The translations under genes and the position numbers were made by a program. Shown here piece by piece: positions 31,462 to 41,505 of a stretch of DNA of 64,000 bases. Position 1 is the first letter of the stretch. Each line of letters starts with the position of its first letter. Under the pieces are notes generated by a model. The model was not told the origin of the DNA. It worked only from the letters and a program-made list of their open reading frames with translations, and searched no databases. The DNA comes from Bacillus sp. Marseille-Q3570 (GTDB lineage: Bacteria > Bacillota > Bacilli > Bacillales > Fictibacillaceae), in contig NZ_CAMGYZ010000002.1 in the NCBI RefSeq assembly GCF_946151055.1, positions 372,001-436,000 on the forward strand. The letters are read 5' to 3'.

Positions 31462-33969
31462 ATGTCCCGTTTTCAAAACAAGAAAGAAGCAAGACAATCG
31501 AAGAATCAAAAAGGATATTTTAAAGTATTTCTAGCGACCTTCCTCGTCTTTTTACTTATATTAGTCGCAGGCGGAGTGACTGGGCTCGCCTTTATTCAAG
31601 ATGCTCCGGATTTAACAGAAAAAGAATTGAAGTATGCCAACTCCTCTACGATTTACGATATGAATGGAGAGAAAATCACAGAGCTTGCAGGTAGTGAGCA
31701 TCGAATTCCAATCAACATCGAGAATGTACCCCAACACGTCAAGCAAGCATTCATCGCAATAGAGGATACACGATTTAGAGAGCACTTCGGGTTGGATCTC
31801 AAGAGGATCGGCGGTGCAGCTCTAGCTAACCTGAAAGAAGGCTGGGGTTCTGAAGGTGGTAGTACAATCACCCAACAAGTCGTGAAAAATACATATTTAT
31901 CTCCGGAAAAGACGATCAAGCGAAAGATTCAAGAAGCCTATTTAGCTGTAAAATTGGAACGGAAGTACTCAAAAGATCAGATTTTGGAAATGTACCTCAA
32001 CCGGATCTACTTCGGAAATGGTGCCTATGGTCTAGGAGCGGCTGCAGATGTATATTTCGGTAAAAGTGTCGAAGAATTGACCGTCGCAGAAGCTGCCCTT
32101 CTTGCTGGACTGCCCCAAAGACCTAATGGGTATGACCCGATCAAACATCCAGAAAATGCACTTGAGAGAAGAAGTATCGTACTTTCATCAATGAAAAAAC
32201 AAGGATACATCTCAAAAACAGAAGAAAAAAAGGCGAACGCCACAAAGTTAGAAGAAATCCTCTATAAGAAACCTGAAAATAAAGGATACCAGGCTTTTGT
32301 CGACCATGTCATCGAAGAATTACTCAAAAAAGGATACAATGAAAGCGAACTCTATACAGGCGGTTTGAAGATTTATACGACTCTTGATCCTGAAGCTCAA
32401 TCCTATACTGAAAAAATGATGACTGGAAATGATGTGATCCCTTATCCGAATGAAGATTTCAAAGCCGGGATCGTGCTCCTGGATACGAAGACAGGAGCAA
32501 TCCGGGCAATCGGTGGTAATCGAAATCCTGAGGAACAAGATATCAAACGCGGGTACAACTATGCGACCGATATCAAACGTCAACCTGGTTCAACGATCAA
32601 GCCGATTTTAGACTATGGACCCGCAATTGAATTTGAAAAATGGTCAACGTATCATCAGATTGAAGATGATGAACTCGAAATCAATGGCAAAGAATTCAAG
32701 AACTATGACGATAAGTTCCATGGCATGTTATCGATGAGGGAGGCACTCGTAAAGTCGTATAATATCCCTGCAATCAAAGCCTTCATGGAGGTTGGCGGAG
32801 ATCGCGCCAAGAAATTCGCTGAGAATGTCGGCGTTACTCTTGAACATGCCTATCCTTCCTATGCAATTGGCGGATTCGGCGATAACGATGGTGTGTCACC
32901 TCTTCAAATGGCCGGTGCATATGCTGCCTTCGGAAACCAGGGGATGTACAATCAACCGTACACTGTGACAAAAATCACCTATCCGACAGGTGAAACGAAA
33001 GAGTTCGAAACAAAAGCACAAAAGGCTATGAATCAATACACCGCATACATGGTCACGGATATGTTGAAGGATGTAGTCCGTGAAGGAACCGGTACCCTCG
33101 CTAACATCGAAGGGTTGCCGTTAGCTGGTAAAACCGGCACTACCAATCCTCCTGAGGGAATTAAAGAGGGTTCCACAGATTCATGGTTTGTCGGCTACAC
33201 AACACAATATACCGCTGCAGTATGGACCGGTTATGAACAAACATCAGCTGAACAATATGTAACAAAGAGAGACTCGGATATTGCCAAACTACTGTTCAAA
33301 CAAGTCGTGTCCCATGTTTCAAAGAATACTACAACAGAGGATTTTGTAAAGCCTTCAACTGTAGAGGAAGTGAAGATCGATGAACGGAATGGACAAAAAG
33401 CTTCAAGCCATACACCTTCATCAAGTACCACTACAGAACTGTTCGTAAAAGGAACCGACATCCCAAGTGCATACAAACCGCCTAAGAAAGACGATGATAG
33501 TAAAGAAGATAAAGATAAGAAAAAGGAAGACTCCGATGAAGACCCCTCAGAGGGAAATGAAGATGAGGATTCAGAAGAAGGGTCCGGCGGTGATGACGGG
33601 TCCGGTGATGACGACGGGTCCGGTGGTGATGATGGATCTGGTGGTGACGACGGATCCGGTGATGATGATGGATCCGGTGGTGACGACGGCTCCGGTGATG
33701 ATGATGGATCCGGTGGTGACGACGGCTCCGGTGATGACGATGGATCGGGTGATGACGATGGATCCGGTGGTGATGACGGATCCGGTGGTGATGACGGGTC
33801 CGGGGGTGACGACGGATCCGGGGGTGACGACGGATCCGGGGGTGACGACGGCTCCGGGGGTGATGACGGGTCCAGTGGTGATGATGACACTAGTGATGAC
33901 AGTTCTGAAGATACCTCTGCCTCCAGCAGCTCCAGCAACAGTTCAGATGAAACTGAAGATAACGATTAA
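31462..33969 (+). CDS. Class A penicillin-binding protein (PBP1A type) with Asp/Gly/Ser repeat tail
   Basis: Bifunctional peptidoglycan synthase, 835 residues, anchored by one N-terminal membrane helix (about 25-48). The transglycosylase domain has EDTRFREHFG and GGSTITQQVVKN; the transpeptidase domain has the active-site RQPGSTIKP, SYN (VKSYNIPA) and KTGTTN motifs. After a Ser/Thr/Lys linker comes an acidic stretch and about 95 residues of GDDGSG/GDDDGSG repeats, then a Ser/Asp end. PBP1 of B. subtilis also has a low-complexity tail, but it is not of this composition. ATG at 31462 follows AAAGAAAGG. A second class A PBP is encoded at 44636-46771. Confidence 0.9.
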   Translation: MSRFQNKKEARQSKNQKGYFKVFLATFLVFLLILVAGGVTGLAFIQDAPDLTEKELKYANSSTIYDMNGEKITELAGSEHRIPINIENVPQHVKQAFIAIEDTRFREHFGLDLKRIGGAALANLKEGWGSEGGSTITQQVVKNTYLSPEKTIKRKIQEAYLAVKLERKYSKDQILEMYLNRIYFGNGAYGLGAAADVYFGKSVEELTVAEAALLAGLPQRPNGYDPIKHPENALERRSIVLSSMKKQGYISKTEEKKANATKLEEILYKKPENKGYQAFVDHVIEELLKKGYNESELYTGGLKIYTTLDPEAQSYTEKMMTGNDVIPYPNEDFKAGIVLLDTKTGAIRAIGGNRNPEEQDIKRGYNYATDIKRQPGSTIKPILDYGPAIEFEKWSTYHQIEDDELEINGKEFKNYDDKFHGMLSMREALVKSYNIPAIKAFMEVGGDRAKKFAENVGVTLEHAYPSYAIGGFGDNDGVSPLQMAGAYAAFGNQGMYNQPYTVTKITYPTGETKEFETKAQKAMNQYTAYMVTDMLKDVVREGTGTLANIEGLPLAGKTGTTNPPEGIKEGSTDSWFVGYTTQYTAAVWTGYEQTSAEQYVTKRDSDIAKLLFKQVVSHVSKNTTTEDFVKPSTVEEVKIDERNGQKASSHTPSSSTTTELFVKGTDIPSAYKPPKKDDDSKEDKDKKKEDSDEDPSEGNEDEDSEEGSGGDDGSGDDDGSGGDDGSGGDDGSGDDDGSGGDDGSGDDDGSGGDDGSGDDDGSGDDDGSGGDDGSGGDDGSGGDDGSGGDDGSGGDDGSGGDDGSSGDDDTSDDSSEDTSASSSSSNSSDETEDND
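33585..33880 (+). repeat. In-frame tandem repeat encoding Gly-Asp-Asp-(Asp)-Gly-Ser
   Basis: About 20 imperfect units of 15 bp (GGTGATGACGGATCC and variants), all in frame. Unit type alternates between one encoding GDDGSG and one encoding GDDDGS, and some adjacent blocks are identical, as expected from slippage or unequal crossing-over. Confidence 0.85.
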
Positions 33970-33995
33970 ACTAAAATAGTAGATTTGTATGATTA

Positions 33996-34062
33996 GAGGA
34001 AAGAAAGTATTTAATACTTTCTTAAATATAAAAGAGGGGCTGACTCAATGTCAGTCCCTCCT
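33996..34062. terminator. Bidirectional terminator between PBP and CapA-like genes
   Basis: AAAGAAAGTATTTAATACTTTCTT is a palindrome (remnant of the family A end), followed by GGGGCTGACTCAATGTCAGTCCC, a strong hairpin. The two genes converge here. Confidence 0.7.
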
Positions 34063-34063
34063 T

Positions 34064-35200
34064 CTATTCCTCAGATTCAACTTTTCCATTTTGATCGATG
34101 CGAGCATTATAAGATAGTTGGTTAAGTTTATTGATAATCGATTGGTTATATGCATCATCCATCAACGTTGGTTGATAGTTGATGATTTTAGCTGGAATAA
34201 TATGAGGCTTAACCTCGTCATCGTCAAAAGAGAGATTGACAATCATCGTCTCTTGACCTTTAGGGCTTTTAGATTGAGTAAAGACAAAGTTCCCTAGACT
34301 ATAAAAAATCGGAGCCCCATCATAGTATTCGATCCCCATTAATGAATGGCTATGGCTGCCGATTATTGCAGAAACACCTGCATCGATGAACTTCCGAGCC
34401 ATTTCTCGGGCATAGTCTTCAGGGTAATCTGCTCTTTCTTTATTCCAATGGATATATACAATCGCATGGTCGGAATTTTCAACAGCTTTCTTTACATATT
34501 TCATCATCGGCTCATATGTATATGCAGAAGCGATTCCGGGTCGATTGGGTTGGGCAGCCCAATCCGCATATGGTAGTACCCTGCTAAGGCCAAGAATGGC
34601 GACTTTCTTTCCATTCACTGTCTTGTAATAAGCTGTAAAGGCTTCTTCTTCGTTCTTTCCTGCACCGCTATACCCTATCCCATAATTTTTCAAATGATCC
34701 ATCGTATCAAATAAGGCTTCTGTACCGTAATCAAGGGTATGGTTGTTAGCGATGCTTACCATATCATATCCTGCATCTGCAAGACCTTTCAGTGTTTCCG
34801 GCTTCGAACGGAAAGCAAATAGTTTTTCTTCAGGGGTTCCTCGTGTCGATACGGAAGTTTCAAGATTCCCTATTGTAATATCTGATTTCTGAAGTATGTG
34901 TTTTACAGATTGATAGGGATAATCTACACCATGTTGATCGATTGCTGCTCCAACTCGACTATCCAAAAGGATGTCGCCTGTAAAGGAAATTGTGATTGGG
35001 TTGACTATTGCTTCAGCTGTTTTTATAGATTTTTCGGATATTTTAGTAGTAGGTTGGTTAGTGGATTTATCATTCGTCTGTTTCTGGGATTGTCTCTTGG
35101 TAGGAGGATCAACTTCAACCTCTATTGGTGCAACAGAATGAAGTGAGCAACTTGTGAGTAAAAGGACTAAAGAAACACATAAACCAAAAAATACTTTCAT
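34064..35200 (-). CDS. CapA-family lipoprotein (poly-gamma-glutamate synthesis/capsule type)
   Basis: A 378-residue extracellular lipoprotein: signal peptide with lipobox LTSC (Cys18), a Lys/Thr/Gln-rich linker to about residue 65, then the CapA metallophosphatase-like domain (ITISFTGDILLDSRVG, then IGNLETSVSTRG, DMVSIANNHTLDYG, VYIHWNKE, IIGSHSHSLMG) with the conserved Asp, Asn and His. CapA/PgsA acts in poly-gamma-glutamate export, but the capBCE genes are absent, so here it is a stand-alone member of uncertain role. Confidence 0.85.
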   Translation of the reverse strand: MKVFFGLCVSLVLLLTSCSLHSVAPIEVEVDPPTKRQSQKQTNDKSTNQPTTKISEKSIKTAEAIVNPITISFTGDILLDSRVGAAIDQHGVDYPYQSVKHILQKSDITIGNLETSVSTRGTPEEKLFAFRSKPETLKGLADAGYDMVSIANNHTLDYGTEALFDTMDHLKNYGIGYSGAGKNEEEAFTAYYKTVNGKKVAILGLSRVLPYADWAAQPNRPGIASAYTYEPMMKYVKKAVENSDHAIVYIHWNKERADYPEDYAREMARKFIDAGVSAIIGSHSHSLMGIEYYDGAPIFYSLGNFVFTQSKSPKGQETMIVNLSFDDDEVKPHIIPAKIINYQPTLMDDAYNQSIINKLNQLSYNARIDQNGKVESEE

Positions 35201-35443
35201 CCATCATTACCTTTCCTAACAAAAATTCTCAATCTATAATAATACTATATTACCGTATTTTGTAAAAATAAAGGCTTGACATTTTTGTGTTTTTGTTATT
35301 TTAGGAAAGTTTTTTAGACAAGTATTGTTATGTTTCATAAGTCCATTATTATGATGGTGGAAATATAGTTGTTTAGTATTGGGTAAGTAGCTGGGGAGAC
35401 TTGCAGATTGCTCCTACTTTTCTCTTTTGTTTTCTTAATTTAA

Positions 35444-35545
35444 GCTCGTTTCGGGACAGGTCCGCGGCTTTTTCAGTCTTGTGTTGTCCCGTAAATGCTC
35501 GTTTCGGGACAGGTTCGTCGTTTTTTCCTGCTTTACTGTCCCAAT
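35444..35545. repeat. GCTCGTTTCGGGACAGGT direct repeat pair
   Basis: The 18-bp unit starts at 35444 and 35497, 53 bp apart. In each unit GGGACA is matched downstream by TGTCCC, so each can form a loose hairpin. The rest of 35201-35627 shows no gene. Confidence 0.6.
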
Positions 35546-35627
35546 GAAGCCTGCATAGGAACAGATGAAACAAAAAAGAATTGTTTCCATGAATGGTGAT
35601 AATAACAGAGTCCTATTTTCAAAAAAG

Positions 35628-35652
35628 AAACGAGCTTCAATGGCTCGTTCCC
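35628..35652. terminator. Terminator of the sensor kinase gene
   Basis: AACGAGC and GCTCGTT pair around a 6-7 nt loop and, on the minus strand, are followed by TCTTTTTT. Confidence 0.75.
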
Positions 35653-35659
35653 TGGCTTA

Positions 35660-36916
35660 TCATTTCTTACTTTCTGTAGCAAGAGGAAGTTTGACGGTAA
35701 CAGTTGTCCCTTCATCCGGAACACTGGTGTAAAAAATCGATCCCTTCATATTATTGACTAAACGATAGGTAATCATCGTCCCTAACCCTGTTCCTTTAGT
35801 TTTTGTCGTATAGAATGGGAGGCCCACCTTTTCCAGTTCTTCCTGGGTCATTCCTTTACCGGTATCTACTATCATCAGATCGACGTAATCGGAAGTATTC
35901 TGTTGGCATCTTACATAAATCATGCCGCCCCCATCGATTGCCTCAATCCCATTTTTTATCAAGTTGATCAAGCATTGTTTCAACTGTTGTTCATCGGCTT
36001 TCACATAAAACGGTTTCGAAAGTTCTGATTTGATAATTACATTATTGAAAGCACCTAACGGAGATAGCAAGTGGGTAATATTCTCAACAACTTCTTTCAA
36101 GTTGACCTCACTTAGTTTCATTTCACTCGGTTTCACTAATGAAAGATAATCTGAAATGATTGTATTGCTCCTGTCCAGTTCATCAATCATCAAAGGAGCA
36201 TGCTGTTTCAACTGCCGGTCTTCCGTATGAAGGGATAGGAATTGGATCATTCCGCGGACAGTCGTAAGAGGGTTACGAATTTCATGTGCAATTGACGCTG
36301 CCATTTGACCGACTACTGAAAGCTTTCCCAAATATATCGTCTCTTCCAACTGAAAATTGATCCTTATCAACCTGTCAATTAAGAAAATCAATAGAAAATA
36401 AGTCGAATAGAAAGCAATGAAATAAATCAGATAGAACCGGCCGGGTAAAAAATCGACATAAATAGTAAGGATGAGAACATAAAAAAGAAAGAATAAAAAC
36501 CCAGCAAGCAATCCAGGCTTCCATTTCTTAAGTGCTTCATTGAACAATTGCGAGTAAGCGAAGCCGGTCAAAAGCGCAACCATCGTAATCAGCACACCGA
36601 CCCAGGCGTATTCACCACCGATGCTTAGACGGCTAAAAATGATCACCAGACTGCACATCGCACCGGGAACCAGCCCCGCATAAAGGGTCACGACGATCAA
36701 AGGTACTGTCCGTAGGTCGAAAACGGTCGACCTAAAGCCATCAATCGGGTAATACATGCAGCTAAGTGCAGCTATTGAACTGATGATCCCGAAGAACAAC
36801 TTTTGTTTAAAAGACGTCCCACCTTTTGCATTGAACGGATAGATTAGATTCGCAATGAAGGTTAATGAAACAATAATTGAAATGTTAACAAAGATCGGTT
36901 TTAGTAATTCGGCCAT
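35660..36916 (-). CDS. Membrane sensor histidine kinase with 5TMR-LYT sensor (KinB-like)
   Basis: A 418-residue kinase. The N-terminal 180 residues form five or six membrane helices of the 5TM-LYT type (PFNAKGGTSFKQKLFFGI is the LytS-like signature), then a HisKA domain with phospho-acceptor His211 (SIAHEIRNPLTTVRG) and an HATPase domain (INLIKNGIEAI, VDTGKGM, TKTKGTGLG). No response regulator gene is adjacent, as is usual for Bacillus sporulation kinases such as KinB, and the H-box matches that group. A role in the Spo0A phosphorelay is therefore possible but unproven. Confidence 0.85.
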   Translation of the reverse strand: MAELLKPIFVNISIIVSLTFIANLIYPFNAKGGTSFKQKLFFGIISSIAALSCMYYPIDGFRSTVFDLRTVPLIVVTLYAGLVPGAMCSLVIIFSRLSIGGEYAWVGVLITMVALLTGFAYSQLFNEALKKWKPGLLAGFLFFLFYVLILTIYVDFLPGRFYLIYFIAFYSTYFLLIFLIDRLIRINFQLEETIYLGKLSVVGQMAASIAHEIRNPLTTVRGMIQFLSLHTEDRQLKQHAPLMIDELDRSNTIISDYLSLVKPSEMKLSEVNLKEVVENITHLLSPLGAFNNVIIKSELSKPFYVKADEQQLKQCLINLIKNGIEAIDGGGMIYVRCQQNTSDYVDLMIVDTGKGMTQEELEKVGLPFYTTKTKGTGLGTMITYRLVNNMKGSIFYTSVPDEGTTVTVKLPLATESKK

Positions 36917-36982
36917 TCTATTTCCCTCTAATTAAGACGTTACGACGTTTCTTTGTCATTATAGCAGAGAACCCGTCTGACA

Positions 36983-37018
36983 CCAAAAAAGGCTGACATC
37001 ATTACGTCAGCCTTCTTT
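36983..37018. terminator. Terminator of the hemEHY operon
   Basis: GGCTGAC and GTCAGCC (7 bp, extended by A/T pairs to AAGGCTGAC/GTCAGCCTT) with an 8-nt loop and T tail on the minus strand, about 50 nt after the hemY stop. Confidence 0.85.
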
Positions 37019-37069
37019 TTATAAACTTTTGTTTTTCTTGTTGAAGCATCTATACAGTGAATTATAGCC

Positions 37070-38464
37070 TTAATCCTTTTCTGTCAAAGACTTGATCACT
37101 TTGTCTGCTGCATTTTCTCCAGCGATTACACAATCCGGCAGCCCGATTCCATCCAGAGATGCTCCGGTGATCTGTATTCCGGGATAGTGTTTTTCCATTC
37201 GTTCATGCAATTGTTTTTTCCGTTCAAGATGCCCGACAAGATATTGCGGCATCGCTTTCTTCCATCGAGTGACGTAATAAAACTCCGGTTTCGCCTCGAT
37301 CTTCATGATTTTTTGCAAGTCTGTCAATGTTTTCGAAAGGATGGTTTCATCAGATTCATCTACTATCGCTTGATCATGCTCCCTACCCACATAACACCTT
37401 AACAAGATGTATCCTGCTGGTGTGGTATGCGGCCATTTCAGGTTTGTCCATGTACAGGCCGTAATTGTAAACGGTGATTTCTTGGATATGACAAACCCTG
37501 TTCCATCAAACGACCCAGGGATTGCTGACTCAGGAAAAGCCATCGCAATTGTCGCTACTGACGTAGCAGGAACTTCACCGATCAGTTCTTTAATTTCATC
37601 GTTGAAAAATTCAGCTGCTTTCCTAGCCGGCACCGTCATGATGACTTCATCAGCCTCAATTTGTGACCCATCAGAAAGTTGCAGTGAGTATCCACTACCG
37701 GATTTGTTCAACCTATCCACTGTTTTGCCGATTTTCAACTCCACTCGACTCGTAATGGAATCTTCCAGTGCTTTCACTAAAGAAGACAGCCCCTTTTTCA
37801 AAGTCAAGAAGGCACCCTTAGAAGATTTTTCACTTTTCTTTGGCTTGGTTTGCTTCATTCCCAATATCAAGCTTCGGTACTGTGATTCGATATCCTGAAA
37901 TTGAGGGAATGTCGACTCTAAACTGATTTTATCGATATTTCCTGCATAAACACCAGACAAGAGAGGTTCAATCAAGTTTTCAACTACCTCATCACCAAGT
38001 CGTCGTTTGAAGAAGGCACCAACAGACTGATCACCTTTGTGACGGCTTTTAGGTAAGACAAGATCCATCCCGGCGCGTGCTTTTCCTTTTAATGAGAACA
38101 ATCCACTCGATAAGAATGGACTGATTTCCGTCGGTACGCCCATTACTGCCCCTTCCGGCATCGGATGGAGGTTTGTACCGTGAAGAATGTATGCTTGCCC
38201 TGCATGATTGTTTACAAGATCATAGTCGAGCCCGAGGCTTTCAATAAGATCCGTCATCGCTTTTTTTCGGCTCAAATAAGAATCTGGACCGCGTTCGATC
38301 ACGAAATCATCATGATACTCGGTGCGTATTTTTCCGCCTAAACGGTTTTCTGCTTCGATTAGAGTCACCCTGATTGGAAGATTCTTATCTTCTATTTGGT
38401 TTTGTAAAGAAAAAGCGGCGGAAAGGCCTGTAATCCCCCCACCGACTATAACAACGTGTTTCAT
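37070..38464 (-). CDS. hemY: Coproporphyrinogen III oxidase (HemY/HemG type, FAD)
   Basis: Oxidises coproporphyrinogen III to coproporphyrin III in the Gram-positive (coproporphyrin-dependent) haem pathway. The 464-residue protein has an N-terminal FAD fold VVIVGGGITGLSAA (residues 3-16) and ENRLGGKIRTEYHDDFVIERGPDSY (about 40-65), and a C-terminal GASLDGIGLPDCVIAGENAA segment completing the FAD site. The ATG at 38464 overlaps the hemH stop region. Third gene in hemE-hemH-hemY, the same order as in B. subtilis. Confidence 0.92.
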   Translation of the reverse strand: MKHVVIVGGGITGLSAAFSLQNQIEDKNLPIRVTLIEAENRLGGKIRTEYHDDFVIERGPDSYLSRKKAMTDLIESLGLDYDLVNNHAGQAYILHGTNLHPMPEGAVMGVPTEISPFLSSGLFSLKGKARAGMDLVLPKSRHKGDQSVGAFFKRRLGDEVVENLIEPLLSGVYAGNIDKISLESTFPQFQDIESQYRSLILGMKQTKPKKSEKSSKGAFLTLKKGLSSLVKALEDSITSRVELKIGKTVDRLNKSGSGYSLQLSDGSQIEADEVIMTVPARKAAEFFNDEIKELIGEVPATSVATIAMAFPESAIPGSFDGTGFVISKKSPFTITACTWTNLKWPHTTPAGYILLRCYVGREHDQAIVDESDETILSKTLTDLQKIMKIEAKPEFYYVTRWKKAMPQYLVGHLERKKQLHERMEKHYPGIQITGASLDGIGLPDCVIAGENAADKVIKSLTEKD

Positions 38465-38466
38465 GC

Positions 38467-39405
38467 TCAATCCCGGCTTTCCAGCTTTTTCGTCACTACT
38501 CTTGCTAAGGTCTCTATGAATTCTGGTTTTGCATTCGGCATTTCAGGTCGATAATAGGATGCACCTAGTTTATCTGTCACGACTTTACATTCGTAGTCGT
38601 TATCGTACAATACCTCTAAATGCTCTGCTACAAATCCTACAGGACAGTAAATGAAATGCTTATATCCTTCCTGTTCGAATAAATCTTGCGTAAGATCCTG
38701 AACATCCGGACCGATCCATGGTTCTGGCGTGTTACCTGCACTCTGCCAGCCGATCGTGTAATGTTGAAGTCCTGCTTCTTTCGCAACCAGGTCAGCTGTT
38801 TCTTGCAGCTGCTCAGGATAAGGATCACCGATTTGGGTGATCCGCTGTGGTAAACTGTGTGCAGAAAAAATGACAATTGATCGATTGTGTTCATTTTCTG
38901 GAATCTGTTTAAAGGTTTCTTTGATATGTTCTGCCCAATAGTTGATATAACCGGGCTCGGCATACCAATCATCTACAGGTGAGATTTTCGGTCCGCCGAT
39001 TCGTTCTGCCTCTTCAATTGCTCGGCCATTATAGGATTTTACAGAAAATGTTGAATAATGAGGTGCCAGGACGATGCTGATCGCTTCCTGGATCCCGTCC
39101 CTCTTCATCCCTTGAACTGCATCTTCCACAAACGGATCGATATGTTTCAATCCCAGATAAGCTTTGAACTCAATATCATCATGCATTTCATTCAGTTCGT
39201 GTTCTAATTTCTGTTTCTGTTCATCTGTTATTTTCGCAAGCGGAGAAACACCACCGATTGCTTCATAACGATCGGTCAAATCCTGAAGGTCTTCTTGGGG
39301 TGGTTTCTTCCCTCTTCTTATATGAGTATAGTATGATTCGATTTCTTCTGGGCTTCTTGGTGTGCCATAGGCCATCACCAGAACTCCTATTTTTCGATTC
39401 GTCAA
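38467..39405 (-). CDS. hemH: Coproporphyrin III ferrochelatase
   Basis: Inserts Fe2+ into coproporphyrin III. About 312 residues with [17 protein letters not shown] near the N-terminus, the catalytic His in [20 protein letters not shown] (about residue 182) and [15 protein letters not shown] with the conserved Glu (about 263). The TTG at 39405 is preferred: GGGG lies about 8 nt upstream and the N-terminus then aligns with B. subtilis HemH; a GTG at 39414 is an alternative. It lies between hemE and hemY. Confidence 0.92.
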   Translation of the reverse strand: MTNRKIGVLVMAYGTPRSPEEIESYYTHIRRGKKPPQEDLQDLTDRYEAIGGVSPLAKITDEQKQKLEHELNEMHDDIEFKAYLGLKHIDPFVEDAVQGMKRDGIQEAISIVLAPHYSTFSVKSYNGRAIEEAERIGGPKISPVDDWYAEPGYINYWAEHIKETFKQIPENEHNRSIVIFSAHSLPQRITQIGDPYPEQLQETADLVAKEAGLQHYTIGWQSAGNTPEPWIGPDVQDLTQDLFEQEGYKHFIYCPVGFVAEHLEVLYDNDYECKVVTDKLGASYYRPEMPNAKPEFIETLARVVTKKLESRD

Positions 39406-39426
39406 AACTTTCACCCCATCTATCGG

Positions 39427-40461
39427 TTATTTCGAAGTATATTCGTGAACAAAAGCTGTCAGTCTTTTTAGTGTATCTGGATTAACCTCTGGGAAAACAC
39501 CGTGCCCCAGATTGAAAATGAATTTGGATGATTCTGTCCCTTGATCAAGGATTTCCTTCGTTCTTTCCTCAATCACATCCCAAGGAGCTAACAGTAATGC
39601 TGGCTCAAGATTACCCTGGACAGTTTTGTCGACGCCGCGTGCACGTGCCTCTTTTATCGGCAGTCTCCAATCTAGACCAACGACATCAAGAGGAAGGTCA
39701 TTCCATTCGTTTGCCAAATGGCTTGCACCGACTCCGAACATGATGAGTGGTACATTTTCCTCTTTAAGCTCTGTAAAGATCTTTTCCATCACAGGCTTAA
39801 TAAACGTGCGGTAATCTGCGACATTCAATGTACCCACCCATGAATCGAAAATCTGGATTGCTTGGGCTCCCGCAGCGATTTGTGATTTTACATAACGGAT
39901 CGCTGTTTCACCAAGCTTGTCCATCAATTTGAACCACGCTTCCGGTTCAGAATACATGAATGCTTTCGTTTTATAGTAGTTTTTTGATGGTCCGCCTTCA
40001 ATCATATAGCTTGCAAGTGTAAAAGGTGCCCCACTGAAGCTGATCAATGGTACCGAAAGTTGTTCACGGAGTAATTTGATTGTATCTAATACATATGGGA
40101 CATCTTGTGCAGGATCGATTTCCCCAAGACGTTCCACATCAGCCAAAGAGCGGATCGGATTGTCGATGACTGGACCAATTCCCGACTTGATTTCTACATC
40201 AACACCGATTGCAGGCAGTGGTGTCATAATATCTTTATACAAAATTGCCGCATCGACATTGTACTGTTCGACAGGAAGACGGGTCACTTCAGCACATAAT
40301 TCAGGACGGTGCGTAATTTCAAACAGAGAATACTTTTCTTTGATTTTCCGGTATTCAGGCTGTGAACGTCCCGCCTGTCTCATGTACCAGACAGGAACAT
40401 GAGATATTTCTGCTCCTCTGCATGCTTTTAAAAACTGGTCGTTAAAAACTTTTGTCATCAT
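39427..40461 (-). CDS. hemE: Uroporphyrinogen decarboxylase
   Basis: Decarboxylates uroporphyrinogen III to coproporphyrinogen III. The 344-residue enzyme carries the signatures [17 protein letters not shown] (about residues 22-38) and [17 protein letters not shown] (about 140-156), plus FDSWVGTL. Adjacent ATGs at 40461 and 40458 follow GAAAGGTGA. First gene of hemEHY; the promoter region up to the divergent membrane-protein gene has a Fur/PerR-like box. Confidence 0.93.
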   Translation of the reverse strand: MMTKVFNDQFLKACRGAEISHVPVWYMRQAGRSQPEYRKIKEKYSLFEITHRPELCAEVTRLPVEQYNVDAAILYKDIMTPLPAIGVDVEIKSGIGPVIDNPIRSLADVERLGEIDPAQDVPYVLDTIKLLREQLSVPLISFSGAPFTLASYMIEGGPSKNYYKTKAFMYSEPEAWFKLMDKLGETAIRYVKSQIAAGAQAIQIFDSWVGTLNVADYRTFIKPVMEKIFTELKEENVPLIMFGVGASHLANEWNDLPLDVVGLDWRLPIKEARARGVDKTVQGNLEPALLLAPWDVIEERTKEILDQGTESSKFIFNLGHGVFPEVNPDTLKRLTAFVHEYTSK

Positions 40462-40550
40462 CAATCACCTTTCATCAGCAAAGCCTAGTGTAGCTCCGTT
40501 ACATTGTTTTCATACTTATCATTGTAAAAGAAAATAAAATCAATGTCATA

Positions 40551-40565
40551 TTATAACCATTATCA
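40551..40565. promoter_or_regulatory. Fur/PerR-like box upstream of hemE
   Basis: TTATAACCATTATCA matches the PerR pattern TTATAATNATTATAA and the Fur pattern TGATAATNATTATCA at 12 of 14 fixed positions each. Haem genes are controlled by such regulators in Bacillus, but the site is about 90 bp from hemE and no promoter can be placed firmly. Confidence 0.35.
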
Positions 40566-40765
40566 CTATACTTGTTCTGCTAATCGTTGTATACTATCTC
40601 AAGCGAACTGTCATAAATTAGTCGCAAAATATATCCCTGTTTCATATGGAACGTTGTTGGGTATACTTTGAACGCTGAATGTTTTAATGGTAAGGCTAGT
40701 TACAAAAAAGCCTTATTGTAAAATTCTTTTCGTATGTTCGAAATGTTGAAAGCGAGGATCCTGAG

Positions 40766-41470
40766 ATGACTTCATTACGTCAGGAGAGAAAGAATCGAAA
40801 AAAGAAAGTGAAAGAAACAACTGGGCCCCAGTGGTTCAAGTTAGCCTCTATTTTCTTTATTGGATACGGAATGGTATATCTGCTGGTATTCATCCGCAGA
40901 TTATTCTTTTCTGATCTCACCATCGAAGACATATCAAGTCTCTATCTTTATGATTTAGAGTCTTCCTATATATTCGGTATCATAGCTGGAACGATCGTCT
41001 TCATGTTCGTTTATGGAAAGCTCCAGCTGCGCTATAAAGAGCGTCTATTGTTTGATCAGCTCCCGAATTTATTCATGATCCGTATGATTCTATATATTTG
41101 TATCTATTTCATGATCATTCTGACATTGTTAGGCATACACCTGATTTTCTCGACGTTGTTCGTTCAAACGACTGGTGGTTCATTGAGCTTATCCTATTCA
41201 TTATTTTATTGGGCAGTTGTCATCCTTTTATACGAACGGTTGAAGAATTTTTTCATAATTGATAAGAAAAGTACGAAACGACTGATCATCGTACCATTCA
41301 TCGTCTTCTATATAGGAGTATTGATATTTTTCAAGTTTAAACCCTCCTATCAGCTTGTTTTTCAATTCATCGGAAACGGGTTGGTCCTATTGATGTTCGG
41401 GCTTTATCTTGTTGAGAAACATCTAACAAGGCGGAAAAAGTTACAAACAGATGCACCAGAGGAAGAGTGA
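40766..41470 (+). CDS. Membrane protein of unknown function
   Basis: A 234-residue protein with a basic N-terminus (RQERKNRKKKVKE) and about six hydrophobic segments (roughly residues 25-45, 62-84, 105-130, 145-165, 178-195, 200-222), ending in a charged tail. The ATG at 40766 is preceded by AAAGCGAGGATCCTG, a weak ribosome site. It is divergent from hemE across 300 bp and ends at a strong terminator. I do not recognise a family. Confidence 0.7.
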   Translation: MTSLRQERKNRKKKVKETTGPQWFKLASIFFIGYGMVYLLVFIRRLFFSDLTIEDISSLYLYDLESSYIFGIIAGTIVFMFVYGKLQLRYKERLLFDQLPNLFMIRMILYICIYFMIILTLLGIHLIFSTLFVQTTGGSLSLSYSLFYWAVVILLYERLKNFFIIDKKSTKRLIIVPFIVFYIGVLIFFKFKPSYQLVFQFIGNGLVLLMFGLYLVEKHLTRRKKLQTDAPEEE

Positions 41471-41505
41471 TGATTTAATGTTTTCGTGGAAAAGTAAATA
41501 CAAGA

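Noticed and set aside
33231-33979. Frames in other phases across the PBP repeat tail (Ser/Pro/Asp-rich and Met/Val/Thr-rich)
   Set aside because: Artefacts of the 15-bp tandem repeat; the PBP frame is continuous with its conserved domains.
34064-35200. CapA-like gene as evidence for a poly-gamma-glutamate capsule operon
   Set aside because: No capB, capC or capE neighbours; stand-alone CapA-like lipoproteins are common in Bacillaceae.
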